Source: SZUA-430 sp965227535 (lineage in GTDB: Bacteria > Pseudomonadota > Alphaproteobacteria > Micropepsales > Micropepsaceae). Taken from it: 64,000 nucleotides of DNA. The first letter of the stretch is position 1. Each line of letters begins with the position of its first letter. Below the pieces are notes generated by a model. That model was given only the letters and a program-made list of their open reading frames with translations, made no database searches and was not told the DNA's origin. Positions 1 through 7,082 of this stretch are shown piece by piece. The position numbers and the translations under genes were made by a program. The stretch lies in NCBI GenBank assembly GCA_965227535.1, contig OZ245761.1:2542001-2606000 (forward strand), given 5' to 3'.

Positions 1-1189
1 CCCCGTTCAGCAACTGGATCTGCGTCGCGCTCTCCGCCATACGCCGCGACAGGGACTCGCGCGCATTCATGACAGCCTGCGCCATCACCTCGCGCTTCTC
101 GCCACGTTGAGGCATCAAAACCTCGACGCGGCGATCCGCCTTCACCGATAAGGCCTGCGCCAACAAATCGTGTTCCGGAATTTCGTGGCTGATCAAAACC
201 ATCTTCGGCGGATCGCGATCGTCGTAAAACTGCGCGATGAAACTATCGAGGATCTCCGGAATCTCGACGCCGCGATCATGCTTCGGGAAATACGGTCGAT
301 TGCCCCAGTTCTGCCCCGACCGGAAGAAGAACACCTGAATGCACGTATGCCCGCCCTCCTGATGCACGGCGAACAAATCCGCTTCGTCGATCGTATCGGG
401 ATTGATCCCTTGCTGAAGCTGCACGTGCGCGAGCGCCCGAATGCGATCGCGATACCGCGCCGCCTTCTCGAAATCGAGCACCTCCGCGGCAAGCTCCATC
501 TCGCGCGAAAGCTCACCCTTCACGTCGTCGCTCTTGCCGCGCAAGAAGGCGACCGCTTGATCGACCAAATGCTGATAATCGGCCGGCGCGATCTTCCCCA
601 CGCAAGGCGCCGAGCACCGTTTGATCTGATACAGCAAGCAAGGCCGCGTCCGGCTCTCAAAAACGGAGTCCGAACAACTGCGCAGCAAGAACGCCCGCTG
701 CAAAGTGTTCAGCGTCCGCGTCACCGAATAGGCCGAAGCGAACGGCCCGAAATACTCGCCCTTACGCGACTTCGCCCCGCGATGCTTGATGATCTGCGGC
801 GCGCGCTCGTCCGCCGTCACCAGAATAAACGGAAACGACTTATCGTCCCGCAGATGAACGTTAAACCGCGGCTTCAACCGCTTGATCAGGTTCGCCTCAA
901 GCAACAGCGCCTCGACCTCAGACGCCGTCTGCACGAACTCCATCGAAGCCGTCGTCGCAATCATCCGCGCAATCCGCGCCGGCTGATCGAACGGCTTCGT
1001 GTAAGCGACCACCCGCTTCTTCAGATTGGCAGCCTTACCGACGTAAAGCACATCGCCATTAGCCGCCATCATCCGATAAACACCCGGCGCATTCGGCAAC
1101 CGCGTCAGATAATCGGCAATGACCGACGCCCCGGTGGCCAAAAGCCCCGGTGTCTCAGCAGCAGCGGTGTCAGACTCGTCGTTACTCAT
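1..1189 (-). CDS. uvrC: UvrABC excinuclease subunit C (3' end beyond window)
   Basis: UvrC makes the dual incisions of nucleotide excision repair together with UvrA and UvrB. The reverse strand reads open from the ATG at 1189 to the window edge, about 396 codons, so the C-terminal nuclease and HhH part (usual total about 600 aa) is missing only because the window ends. The N-terminal GIY-YIG domain is clear near residues 20-50 (PGVYRMMAANGDVLYVGKA), followed by the cysteine cluster (CLLYQIKRCSAPCVG) typical of UvrC. A UVR-like helix (LDFEKAARYRDRI) that contacts UvrB lies near residue 225. The gene faces a palindromic repeat upstream and has no partner on its strand. Identification is firm; only the far end is unseen. 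Confidence 0.95.
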   Translation of the reverse strand, partial: MSNDESDTAAAETPGLLATGASVIADYLTRLPNAPGVYRMMAANGDVLYVGKAANLKKRVVAYTKPFDQPARIARMIATTASMEFVQTASEVEALLLEANLIKRLKPRFNVHLRDDKSFPFILVTADERAPQIIKHRGAKSRKGEYFGPFASAYSVTRTLNTLQRAFLLRSCSDSVFESRTRPCLLYQIKRCSAPCVGKIAPADYQHLVDQAVAFLRGKSDDVKGELSREMELAAEVLDFEKAARYRDRIRALAHVQLQQGINPDTIDEADLFAVHQEGGHTCIQVFFFRSGQNWGNRPYFPKHDRGVEIPEILDSFIAQFYDDRDPPKMVLISHEIPEHDLLAQALSVKADRRVEVLMPQRGEKREVMAQAVMNARESLSRRMAESATQIQLLNG

Positions 1190-1199
1190 CGCACAATCA

Positions 1200-1328
1200 T
1201 TCCCCCTCCCCCTTGCGGGGAGGGGCAGGGGTGGGGGTCATGGGCCTCAGTGTGATTCTCAAAGGTAGGCGGTCACACAACTGTCGTGTACCCCCACCCC
1301 TACCCCTCCCCGCAAGGGGGAGGGGGAA
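1200..1328. repeat. Paired GC-rich intergenic palindrome
   Basis: Two 39-bp arms (1200-1238 and 1290-1328) are inverted copies with one mismatch, separated by 51 bp. Each arm is itself palindromic (CCCCCTTGCGGGGAGGGG core). This is the kind of extragenic palindrome scattered through alphaproteobacterial genomes. It sits between the divergently read uvrC and the antitoxin gene. It may form a hairpin, but there is no T-run to make it a standard terminator. Confidence 0.85.
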
Positions 1329-1407
1329 ATTGCGCTCTGAGGTCCCGGCCCGACGGCGGCGACCTTTATCTGATAAAACGAGCAGGTAACGGGGACGATT
1401 GAAACGC

Positions 1408-1680
1408 ATGACCGAACGCGTTTGGAAACTGGAAGAGGCCGGCAACAAACTCGATGAACTCGTGGCAGGAGCGACGCGCGGCGAGACGCAGGTGATCGCC
1501 AAGCACGGCAAGCGAGTGGCTGTGCTGATCTCCGCCGATAGATACGCCAGCCTCGCGGATCGAAACACCTCAAACACCAAACTCGACTTCGTGCAGCATC
1601 TCTTGTCGGCGCCCAAAGGCGACTTTCTGTCACGACGACGGAACATTCCGGTCGAACAGAAGCGACGGCGAAAGAAATGA
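1408..1680 (+). CDS. Phd/YefM family antitoxin, no toxin beside it
   Basis: A 90-aa protein whose N-terminal half matches the Phd/YefM antitoxin fold: WKLEEAGNKLDELVAGA followed by a GETQVIAKHGKRVAVLIS strand pair. Such proteins bind their own operator as dimers and neutralise a toxin through the C-terminal tail. Here the tail is basic (RRRNIPVEQKRRRKK) and ends 6 bp before the convergent folB. No RelE, ParE, Doc or PIN-type reading frame follows or precedes it, so the antitoxin is orphaned. I chose the ATG at 1408; a TTG at 1399 would add three residues. The GGGGAC at 1391-1396 is a modest Shine-Dalgarno sequence for either start. Confidence 0.8.
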   Translation: MTERVWKLEEAGNKLDELVAGATRGETQVIAKHGKRVAVLISADRYASLADRNTSNTKLDFVQHLLSAPKGDFLSRRRNIPVEQKRRRKK

Positions 1681-1686
1681 TCAGCC

Positions 1687-2097
1687 TTAGCGCCCGGACT
1701 CGCGCTCAATCTCGACGCCCACGGACTGCGCTTCCGGCACCACCTCGAGCTTCTCGATTCGCACCCGCGCCACCTTCACGCGCGCGTCTTCAAGGCAGTG
1801 CGCAGCGATCTTCTCGGCCAGCGTCTCGACCAAATTCAAATGCCCGCCGGCCAGGATCGCCTTGATCCCGTCCACGACCGCACCGTAATCGACGACGTTC
1901 TCCAGCTTGTCATCAACCTCTCCTTCCGTCTCCTCGACGGTCAGGTCGATGTTGATCCGTACCGGCTGCAGCGTCCCCTTCTCGCGCCGGTAGACGCCGA
2001 TATTCGCGTTGAGTTCCAGATCGCGCACGAATACATGCCGGATCCGCCGCTTCGCATCGGCGATCCGCAAGGGATGCACATTCGTCCGATCGGTCAT
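1687..2097 (-). CDS. folB: Dihydroneopterin aldolase
   Basis: FolB converts 7,8-dihydroneopterin to 6-hydroxymethyl-dihydropterin and glycolaldehyde in folate synthesis. The 136-aa length is close to the family norm of about 120. The fold signatures are present: VRDLELNANIGVYRREKG near residue 24, the VVDYGAVVDGIK helix with its conserved Tyr, and the LVETLAEKIAAHCL segment bearing the catalytic-region Glu. It is the last gene of a leftward operon that begins with mtnP, lying 13 bp after the stop of a FolM-like reductase. That pairing supports a pterin role for both. The N-terminal 20 residues (MTDRTNVHPLRIADAKRRIR) are a family-typical extension in alphaproteobacteria. Confidence 0.93.
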   Translation of the reverse strand: MTDRTNVHPLRIADAKRRIRHVFVRDLELNANIGVYRREKGTLQPVRINIDLTVEETEGEVDDKLENVVDYGAVVDGIKAILAGGHLNLVETLAEKIAAHCLEDARVKVARVRIEKLEVVPEAQSVGVEIERESGR

Positions 2098-2110
2098 GCC
2101 AACACCCCGC

Positions 2111-2854
2111 TCATTCCAAAAACTGATCGCGCGACCAGCCCAAATGCTGCCCGCTGTCGACGGCGATCAACTGCCCGGTCACGGCCGGCGCGGTCAGAAG
2201 ATAGTGCACCGCCCCCGCAATGTCCTGCGGTGCGGACGGCCGCTGCAGCAGCGTAGCCTTAACGTGCGCATCGAAATTGGCTTGGCTTTGCCGTTCCGCC
2301 TTTAGCGAAGGCCCCGGCGCCACCCCGTTCACCCGAATGCGCGGCGCCAGCGCCTGCGCCAACGTCTGCGTCAACGTCCACAACGCCGCCTTCGACACGG
2401 TGTAGGACATGAACTGAGGCGTCAGATTCAGCACCGCCTGATCGATCAGATTGACGATTGCGCCGTTCGCACCCGGCGGCAGCTGCTTAGCAAACGCTTG
2501 GGCGAGCACAAACGGCGCGCGCAAATTCGTATTCAGATGCTTGTCCCACGACGCGCGGGTCGCGGTGTCGACGCGGTCATCCTCAAACACCGAGGCGCTG
2601 TTGACCAGCGCCGTCACCGGCCCAAGCGCCGACGACGCGCGCGGCACGATCGTCTGCACCGACGCTTCATCCGAAAGATCGCCATCGACCAGCGCCGCCC
2701 GCCGTCCCATCGTGGTGACCTCGGCGGCCAACGATTCAGCTTCCAGCTTGCTGCCGCGATAGTGGATCGCAACGTCATACCCGCCGTCGGCCAGCTTCAG
2801 CGCAATCGCGCGCCCCAACCGCTTCGCCGCACCGGTGATCAGAACCACGCTCAT
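2111..2854 (-). CDS. SDR family oxidoreductase, FolM-like
   Basis: A 247-aa short-chain dehydrogenase. The Rossmann motif TGAAKRLGRAIA is near residues 7-18, the usual NNAG is NSAS, and the catalytic Tyr-Lys pair lies in SYTVSKAAL. The GVAPGPSL turn and the overall length resemble FolM/pteridine reductases, which reduce dihydromonapterin or dihydrobiopterin with NADPH. Position next to folB fits a pterin substrate. However, the ATG overlaps the stop of the class II aldolase by 4 bp, so translation is also coupled to the nucleoside-salvage genes. Reduction of an aldehyde made by that aldolase is a second, untested possibility. Confidence 0.8.
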   Translation of the reverse strand: MSVVLITGAAKRLGRAIALKLADGGYDVAIHYRGSKLEAESLAAEVTTMGRRAALVDGDLSDEASVQTIVPRASSALGPVTALVNSASVFEDDRVDTATRASWDKHLNTNLRAPFVLAQAFAKQLPPGANGAIVNLIDQAVLNLTPQFMSYTVSKAALWTLTQTLAQALAPRIRVNGVAPGPSLKAERQSQANFDAHVKATLLQRPSAPQDIAGAVHYLLTAPAVTGQLIAVDSGQHLGWSRDQFLE

Positions 2855-3570
2855 GACTTCGCCTTCAGTTCGGTCTGCTTGCCGTAGGTTTTGAACTTCT
2901 CGACGACGCGCGCCATCTCGCGCGCGTTCAAGATACGCGGCCGCCCAATCGCCAACGCCCGCGCATACTGCGCCGCCAACGCCTCAACCTCGCCCGCCCG
3001 CTCATAAGCCTTGCGCAACGTCTCGGCCACCGCCACCGCGCCGTGATTGGCGAGCAAGCACGCATGCCGCGCACCAAGCGCCTTCACCGCAATCCGCGCC
3101 AACGCCTCACTGCCATAGGTCGCGTAAGGCCCACAGGCAATCCGGTCGCCGCCGAACTCCGCCACCATATAATGAAACGCGGGAATGCCACGATGCACAC
3201 AGCACAGCGCCGTCGCATTCAGCGAATGCGTATGCACGATCGCGCCAACATCCGCCCGCGCTTTATAGACGGCGAGATGCATCTGCCATTCGCTCGACGC
3301 CACGCGCTGCCCCGGCGCAACACGCCCGTCGAGCCGCACCTCGACAATGTCCGCGGCCCGCATCTCGTGATAGCCGATGCCGGTCGGCGTGATCAGCATC
3401 CCGCCATCGACGCGCACGGAGATATTGCCGCTCTTACCCGGCGACAACCCGCTCGACGACATGCGCTGCCCGAACGAAACGATCTCCGCCCGCACACCCG
3501 CCGTCGCAACGGCAGGCTCAGCGCGCTTTTGCAGCACCCGCTGAACGCGCCGCACCGCGGTTCGCTTCAC
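2851..3570 (-). CDS. ald2: Class II aldolase, likely 5-(methylthio)ribulose-1-phosphate aldolase
   Basis: A 239-aa member of the zinc-dependent class II aldolase/adducin family. Visible residues fit fuculose-phosphate aldolases: the GNISVR phosphate loop near 48-53, catalytic Glu94 (ASSEW), and zinc ligands His113 and His115 (HTHSLNAT) plus His176 (LLANHGAVAV). Adducin-fold MtnB dehydratases share the zinc site, so fold alone cannot separate them. Context favours the aldolase: no mtnC or mtnD is present, and the order mtnP, mtnA, aldolase matches the DHAP shunt known from Rhodospirillum rubrum and E. coli. There the product pair is DHAP plus (methylthio)acetaldehyde, or acetaldehyde from 5-deoxyribulose-1-phosphate. 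The start overlaps the mtnA stop by 4 bp. Confidence 0.8.
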   Translation of the reverse strand: MKRTAVRRVQRVLQKRAEPAVATAGVRAEIVSFGQRMSSSGLSPGKSGNISVRVDGGMLITPTGIGYHEMRAADIVEVRLDGRVAPGQRVASSEWQMHLAVYKARADVGAIVHTHSLNATALCCVHRGIPAFHYMVAEFGGDRIACGPYATYGSEALARIAVKALGARHACLLANHGAVAVAETLRKAYERAGEVEALAAQYARALAIGRPRILNAREMARVVEKFKTYGKQTELKAKS

Positions 3571-4661
3571 GACGCGCGTTCCGGAAACAGCTTAAGTAAC
3601 CCTTCGCGCGTCGCCGGCGCCGTCCCACGCTCGGTGATCAACCCGGTCACCAGCCGCGCCGGCGTCACGTCAAACCCCGGATTGCGCGCCGGACTTCCAG
3701 GCGCCGTAAGTTCGACGGTCAGCACCTCGCCCGTCTCGGTGCGCCCCTGCACGTGCGTGATCTCGCGCGCAGACCGCTCTTCGATCTCGATCTCTTTGAC
3801 GCCGTCGTCGATCGTCCAATCGATGGTCGACGAAGGCAGCGCCACATAGAACGGCACGTTGTTGTCCTTCGCGGCCAACGCTTTCAGATACGTCCCGATT
3901 TTGTTCGCCACATCGCCCGACGCCGTCGTGCGATCCGTGCCGACGATGCACATGTCGACCTCGCCGTGCTGCATGTAATGCCCGCCCGCATTATCGGTCA
4001 GGATCGAATGCTTCACGCCATGTGCGCCAAGCTCATAGGCCGTCAGCGACCCACCCTGATTGCGCGGCCGCGTCTCATCCACCCAAACATGGATCGGAAT
4101 CCCTTTGTCGTGCGCCATATAGATCGGCGCCAACGCCGTCCCCCAATCGACGCAAGCGAGCCACCCCGCATTGCAATGCGTCAGCACATTGACGGTCTTC
4201 CCCGGCTTGCGCTTCGCAATATCCTCGATAATCGCCAAACCATGCCGCCCAATCGCCTCATTGGTCGCCACATCATCATCGCAAAGCTGCGCCGCCCGCG
4301 CATAAGCCGCCGCGACGCGCTCGCCACGCGGCCGGTTGCGCACAGAGGCCATCATCTCATCCAACGCCCACTTCAAATTGATCGCCGTCGGCCGCGTCTT
4401 GACGAGCACCTCATACGCCCGGTCCAACGCCTCATCCGAAGCATCGACGCGAAGCGCGAGACAAACCCCATAGGCCCCGGTCGCCCCAATCAACGGCGCG
4501 CCACGCACCACCATCGACTTGATCGCCTCAGCCGCCTCTTCGACGCTCGCAATCCGCTTCGTCGCAAACGCAAACGGCAACTTCGTCTGATCAATAACCT
4601 CGATCGACCACCCATCCTCGGCGATCCAAATCGTGCGGTAATGACGGCCATGAATTTTCAT
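3567..4661 (-). CDS. mtnA: S-methyl-5-thioribose-1-phosphate isomerase
   Basis: MtnA isomerises methylthioribose-1-phosphate to the ribulose form; homologues also accept 5-deoxyribose-1-phosphate. The 364-aa protein shows the family blocks VVRGAPLIGATGAYG (51-65), THCNAGWLA with catalytic Cys163, VWVDETRPRNQG (192-203), and GTDRTTASGDVANKIGT with catalytic Asp243. Both catalytic residues are in place, which separates it from the related eIF2B alpha subunits. It is third in the leftward operon, 66 bp after apt across a strong hairpin, and overlaps the downstream aldolase by 4 bp. Confidence 0.95.
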   Translation of the reverse strand: MKIHGRHYRTIWIAEDGWSIEVIDQTKLPFAFATKRIASVEEAAEAIKSMVVRGAPLIGATGAYGVCLALRVDASDEALDRAYEVLVKTRPTAINLKWALDEMMASVRNRPRGERVAAAYARAAQLCDDDVATNEAIGRHGLAIIEDIAKRKPGKTVNVLTHCNAGWLACVDWGTALAPIYMAHDKGIPIHVWVDETRPRNQGGSLTAYELGAHGVKHSILTDNAGGHYMQHGEVDMCIVGTDRTTASGDVANKIGTYLKALAAKDNNVPFYVALPSSTIDWTIDDGVKEIEIEERSAREITHVQGRTETGEVLTVELTAPGSPARNPGFDVTPARLVTGLITERGTAPATREGLLKLFPERAS

Positions 4662-4672
4662 ACGGTTCTCCT

Positions 4673-4706
4673 CACCCCTCGCCCGCCCTTGGGCGGGCGA
4701 GGGGTG
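4673..4706. repeat. Strong 16-bp hairpin between apt and mtnA
   Basis: Arms 4673-4688 and 4691-4706 are perfectly complementary around a 2-nt centre (core GCCCGCCCTTGGGCGGGC). On the transcribed (minus) strand it lies after the apt stop and 11 bp before the mtnA start. There is no T-tract, so I read it as a processing or attenuation hairpin, or a repeat, rather than a terminator. Confidence 0.7.
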
Positions 4707-4727
4707 TCTGCCGACGGTGTTGCAACG

Positions 4728-5267
4728 TCAATGTCCGTCGAACTCCACCAGCGACAGCACCTTCTTGCCCAGCTTCTCCAGCCGCTTGCGGCCCTTCAAC
4801 TCCGGCAAATCGATGATGAAGCTACAGCCGACGACATTGCCGCCCGCCTTCTCGATCAGCTTGATCGCAGCCTCGGCGGTGCCGCCCGTCGCGATCAGAT
4901 CGTCGACCAGCAGCACGCTCTCGCCCTTCAGTACCGCGTCCTCGTGGATCTCCACCGTGTCGGTGCCGTACTCCAGATCATAGGTCTGCGCGATCGTCTT
5001 CCAAGGCAACTTGCCCTTCTTGCGCACCGGCACGAACCCGACCGACAACTGATGCGCCACGGCACCCGCGATGATGAACCCGCGCGCCTCGATCCCCGCG
5101 ACCTTGTCGATGCGCAAACCGGCATAGGGCTGCACCAGCAGATCGACCGTCGTGCGAAACGCCCGCGCGTTGCCCAGCAACGTGGTCACGTCGCGAAACA
5201 TGATCCCCGGCTTCGGATAATCCGGGATTGTGCGAATGACCGATTTGATGTCCATGAGAGTTCTCAA
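4728..5267 (-). CDS. apt: Adenine phosphoribosyltransferase
   Basis: Apt turns adenine and PRPP into AMP. The 179-aa protein has the type I PRTase PRPP loop VLLVDDLIATGGTAEA near residue 118, the FRDVTTLL block near residue 25, and the GIEARGFI flexible-loop region near residue 59, all diagnostic of Apt. The start overlaps the mtnP stop by 4 bp; a second ATG 12 bp downstream (MDIKSVIRTIP) is equally plausible and matches many homologues better. Coupling to mtnP makes sense, since the phosphorylase releases adenine that Apt recaptures. Confidence 0.96.
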   Translation of the reverse strand: MRTLMDIKSVIRTIPDYPKPGIMFRDVTTLLGNARAFRTTVDLLVQPYAGLRIDKVAGIEARGFIIAGAVAHQLSVGFVPVRKKGKLPWKTIAQTYDLEYGTDTVEIHEDAVLKGESVLLVDDLIATGGTAEAAIKLIEKAGGNVVGCSFIIDLPELKGRKRLEKLGKKVLSLVEFDGH

Positions 5268-6142
5268 ACCTTCTTGAGGACGCGCCCTGCGACGGCATCC
5301 AGCTTGGCGAAAAGAACAGGATCGCGCTTCTCCGGCGCGGTGATCAGCGCGGTATCCAACGTGGTCTCGATGTTCAGCGGCGACGGCACACGCTTCGGCC
5401 CAAGCTTCGGCGCAACACGCTTCAGCAACGTGCGCGCGCGATCCGCATTATCGTTCAAGATCCGGATAACCTGATCGACGGTCACGTGGTCATGCCCCGG
5501 ATGCCAGCAATCGTAATCGGTGACCATGGCCAGGATCGCGTACGGCAACTCCGCCTCGCGCGCGAGCTTCGCTTCGGGCATCGCCGTCATGCCGATGACG
5601 CTGCAACCCCACGAACGATAGAGATTCGATTCCGCAAACGTCGAAAACTGCGGCCCCTCCATCGCCAGATACGTCCCGTCGGTCACGCACTTGATCGAAG
5701 CCTCGCGCGCCGCCTCGGCAAGCGCGCCCTTCAGCTTCGGACAAACCGGATGCGCCATCGAAACGTGCGCGACGAAGCCCGGCCCGAAGAACGACTTCTC
5801 GCGCGCAAACGTCCGGTCGATGAACTGATCCGGCAGCACGAACGTCCCCGGCGGCAATTCCTCTTTCAGCGAACCGCACGCCGACACCGACAGAACATCG
5901 GTGACACCAACGCGCTTCAGCACGTCGATGTTGGCGCGATAATTGATGCTGGAGGGCGAATGCACATGCCCGCGCCCGTGACGCGGCAGGAAGACCATGT
6001 CGACGCCGGCCAGCCGCCCGAACAGCAACTCGTCCGAAGCCTCGCCCCACGGCGAGCGCACCCGCTCCCACCGCGCGTTTTCAAGCCCGTCGATGCCGTA
6101 AACGCCGCTGCCGCCGATCACGCCCAGAACAGTGGTGGTCAT
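5264..6142 (-). CDS. mtnP: S-methyl-5'-thioadenosine phosphorylase
   Basis: MtnP phosphorolyses methylthioadenosine, a by-product of polyamine and homoserine-lactone synthesis, to adenine and methylthioribose-1-phosphate. It also acts on 5'-deoxyadenosine in several bacteria. The 292-aa sequence has the nucleoside-phosphorylase features GVIGGSGVY at the N terminus, FLPRHGRGH near residue 51, MEGPQFSTFAES near residue 160, GMTAMPEAKLAREAE near residue 180, and the purine-site TDYDCW near residue 208. It is the first gene of the six-gene leftward operon, 146 bp downstream of petC. Confidence 0.95.
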   Translation of the reverse strand: MTTTVLGVIGGSGVYGIDGLENARWERVRSPWGEASDELLFGRLAGVDMVFLPRHGRGHVHSPSSINYRANIDVLKRVGVTDVLSVSACGSLKEELPPGTFVLPDQFIDRTFAREKSFFGPGFVAHVSMAHPVCPKLKGALAEAAREASIKCVTDGTYLAMEGPQFSTFAESNLYRSWGCSVIGMTAMPEAKLAREAELPYAILAMVTDYDCWHPGHDHVTVDQVIRILNDNADRARTLLKRVAPKLGPKRVPSPLNIETTLDTALITAPEKRDPVLFAKLDAVAGRVLKKV

Positions 6143-6288
6143 GCAGACACAAGCCTCCGCCGAAAGCGGGGCTTTGTATCACTTGAGCCGGGGGGCGCAA
6201 TTGGTTTCAGCCGCCGACCGGGCAACCGTTCGGTGATTTGGAAGAAATGGCGGGGAACGCGTTTGCGCATCCCCGCCGGAAAGCGACC

Positions 6289-7071
6289 TTAGTGATCGAC
6301 GTCGCGCCACAGGCGCTTGTAGGCGAAGTAGAGCAACACGGAGAGCACGAGCAGGAACAAGACCACCTGCACGCCCAACGTCTTGCGCTCTTCGAGCTTG
6401 GGCTCGGCCGCCCAGGTCAGGAACGCGGAAACGTCCTTGGCCATCTGGTCTACTGTGGCCGGCGGATTGCCTTCAGCCCACGTCACCTGCCCGTCCGATA
6501 CGAGCGGCGCAGGCATCGCAATCTGATGCCCTTCGAAATACTCGTTGTAGCTCAAGCCCGGAAGCAGCGCGAAATTCGCCGGCGCATCCGAATAGCCCGT
6601 GAGCAACGCATGCACATAATCGGCGCCGCCATGCCGCGCCTTGATGATGACCGACAGATCCGGCGGATAGGCGTTGTTGTTCGCCGCGCGCGCCGCCGCT
6701 TCGTTCGGATAGGGCGACGGGAAGCGGTCGGCAGGAATGCCGGTGCGTTCGACGACTTCGCCGTTCTCGTCCAGGGCCGGCACTTTGAACGACGCCGCGA
6801 TCGCCTTCATCTGCGCTTCGGTGAACTCAGGCCCGCCCGGTTGCGACAGGTTGCGGAACGAGACCAAGTGCATCGAGTGGCAGGCCGCGCAGACCTCTTT
6901 GTAAACCTGATAGCCGCGCTGAAGCTGTTGACGGTCGAACTTGCCGAACACGCCGTCCCAAACCCAGGTCTGCGGCTCGGGATGCTTCGCGGCGGTTTTC
7001 GATTCCCCCGCCGACGCCAATCCGGCGGCGGCAAGGCTGAGTACGACGGCCAAAAGCGCTTTGAGTTTCAT
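6289..7071 (-). CDS. petC: Cytochrome c1 of the bc1 complex
   Basis: Membrane-anchored c-type cytochrome that passes electrons from the Rieske centre to soluble cytochrome c. The 260-aa precursor has a Sec signal peptide (hydrophobic 5-21, AxA-like cleavage before GESKT) and a haem site CAACH (Cys61, Cys64, His65). Near residue 180 a Met-containing GHQIAMPAPL segment supplies the sixth ligand region. A single C-terminal membrane helix (VVLFLLVLSVLLYFAYKRL) closes the protein. It follows petB by 11 bp as the last gene of petABC. Confidence 0.96.
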   Translation of the reverse strand: MKLKALLAVVLSLAAAGLASAGESKTAAKHPEPQTWVWDGVFGKFDRQQLQRGYQVYKEVCAACHSMHLVSFRNLSQPGGPEFTEAQMKAIAASFKVPALDENGEVVERTGIPADRFPSPYPNEAAARAANNNAYPPDLSVIIKARHGGADYVHALLTGYSDAPANFALLPGLSYNEYFEGHQIAMPAPLVSDGQVTWAEGNPPATVDQMAKDVSAFLTWAAEPKLEERKTLGVQVVLFLLVLSVLLYFAYKRLWRDVDH

Positions 7072-7082
7072 GGTCGCGCCCC

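Noticed and set aside
3567..4661. mtnA taken as part of the classic methionine salvage pathway
   Set aside because: None of mtnB, mtnC, mtnD or mtnE is in the window and the downstream partner has aldolase-type residues.
4673..4706. Intrinsic terminator between apt and mtnA
   Set aside because: The stem is strong but there is no T-tract on either strand. Termination would split an operon whose other joints overlap.
3753..5474. Long open frame on the plus strand (about 570 codons) opposite mtnA-apt-mtnP
   Set aside because: It is antisense to three well-conserved enzymes, is extremely Arg/His-rich, and has no family motif. Strong G/C third-position bias makes such shadows.
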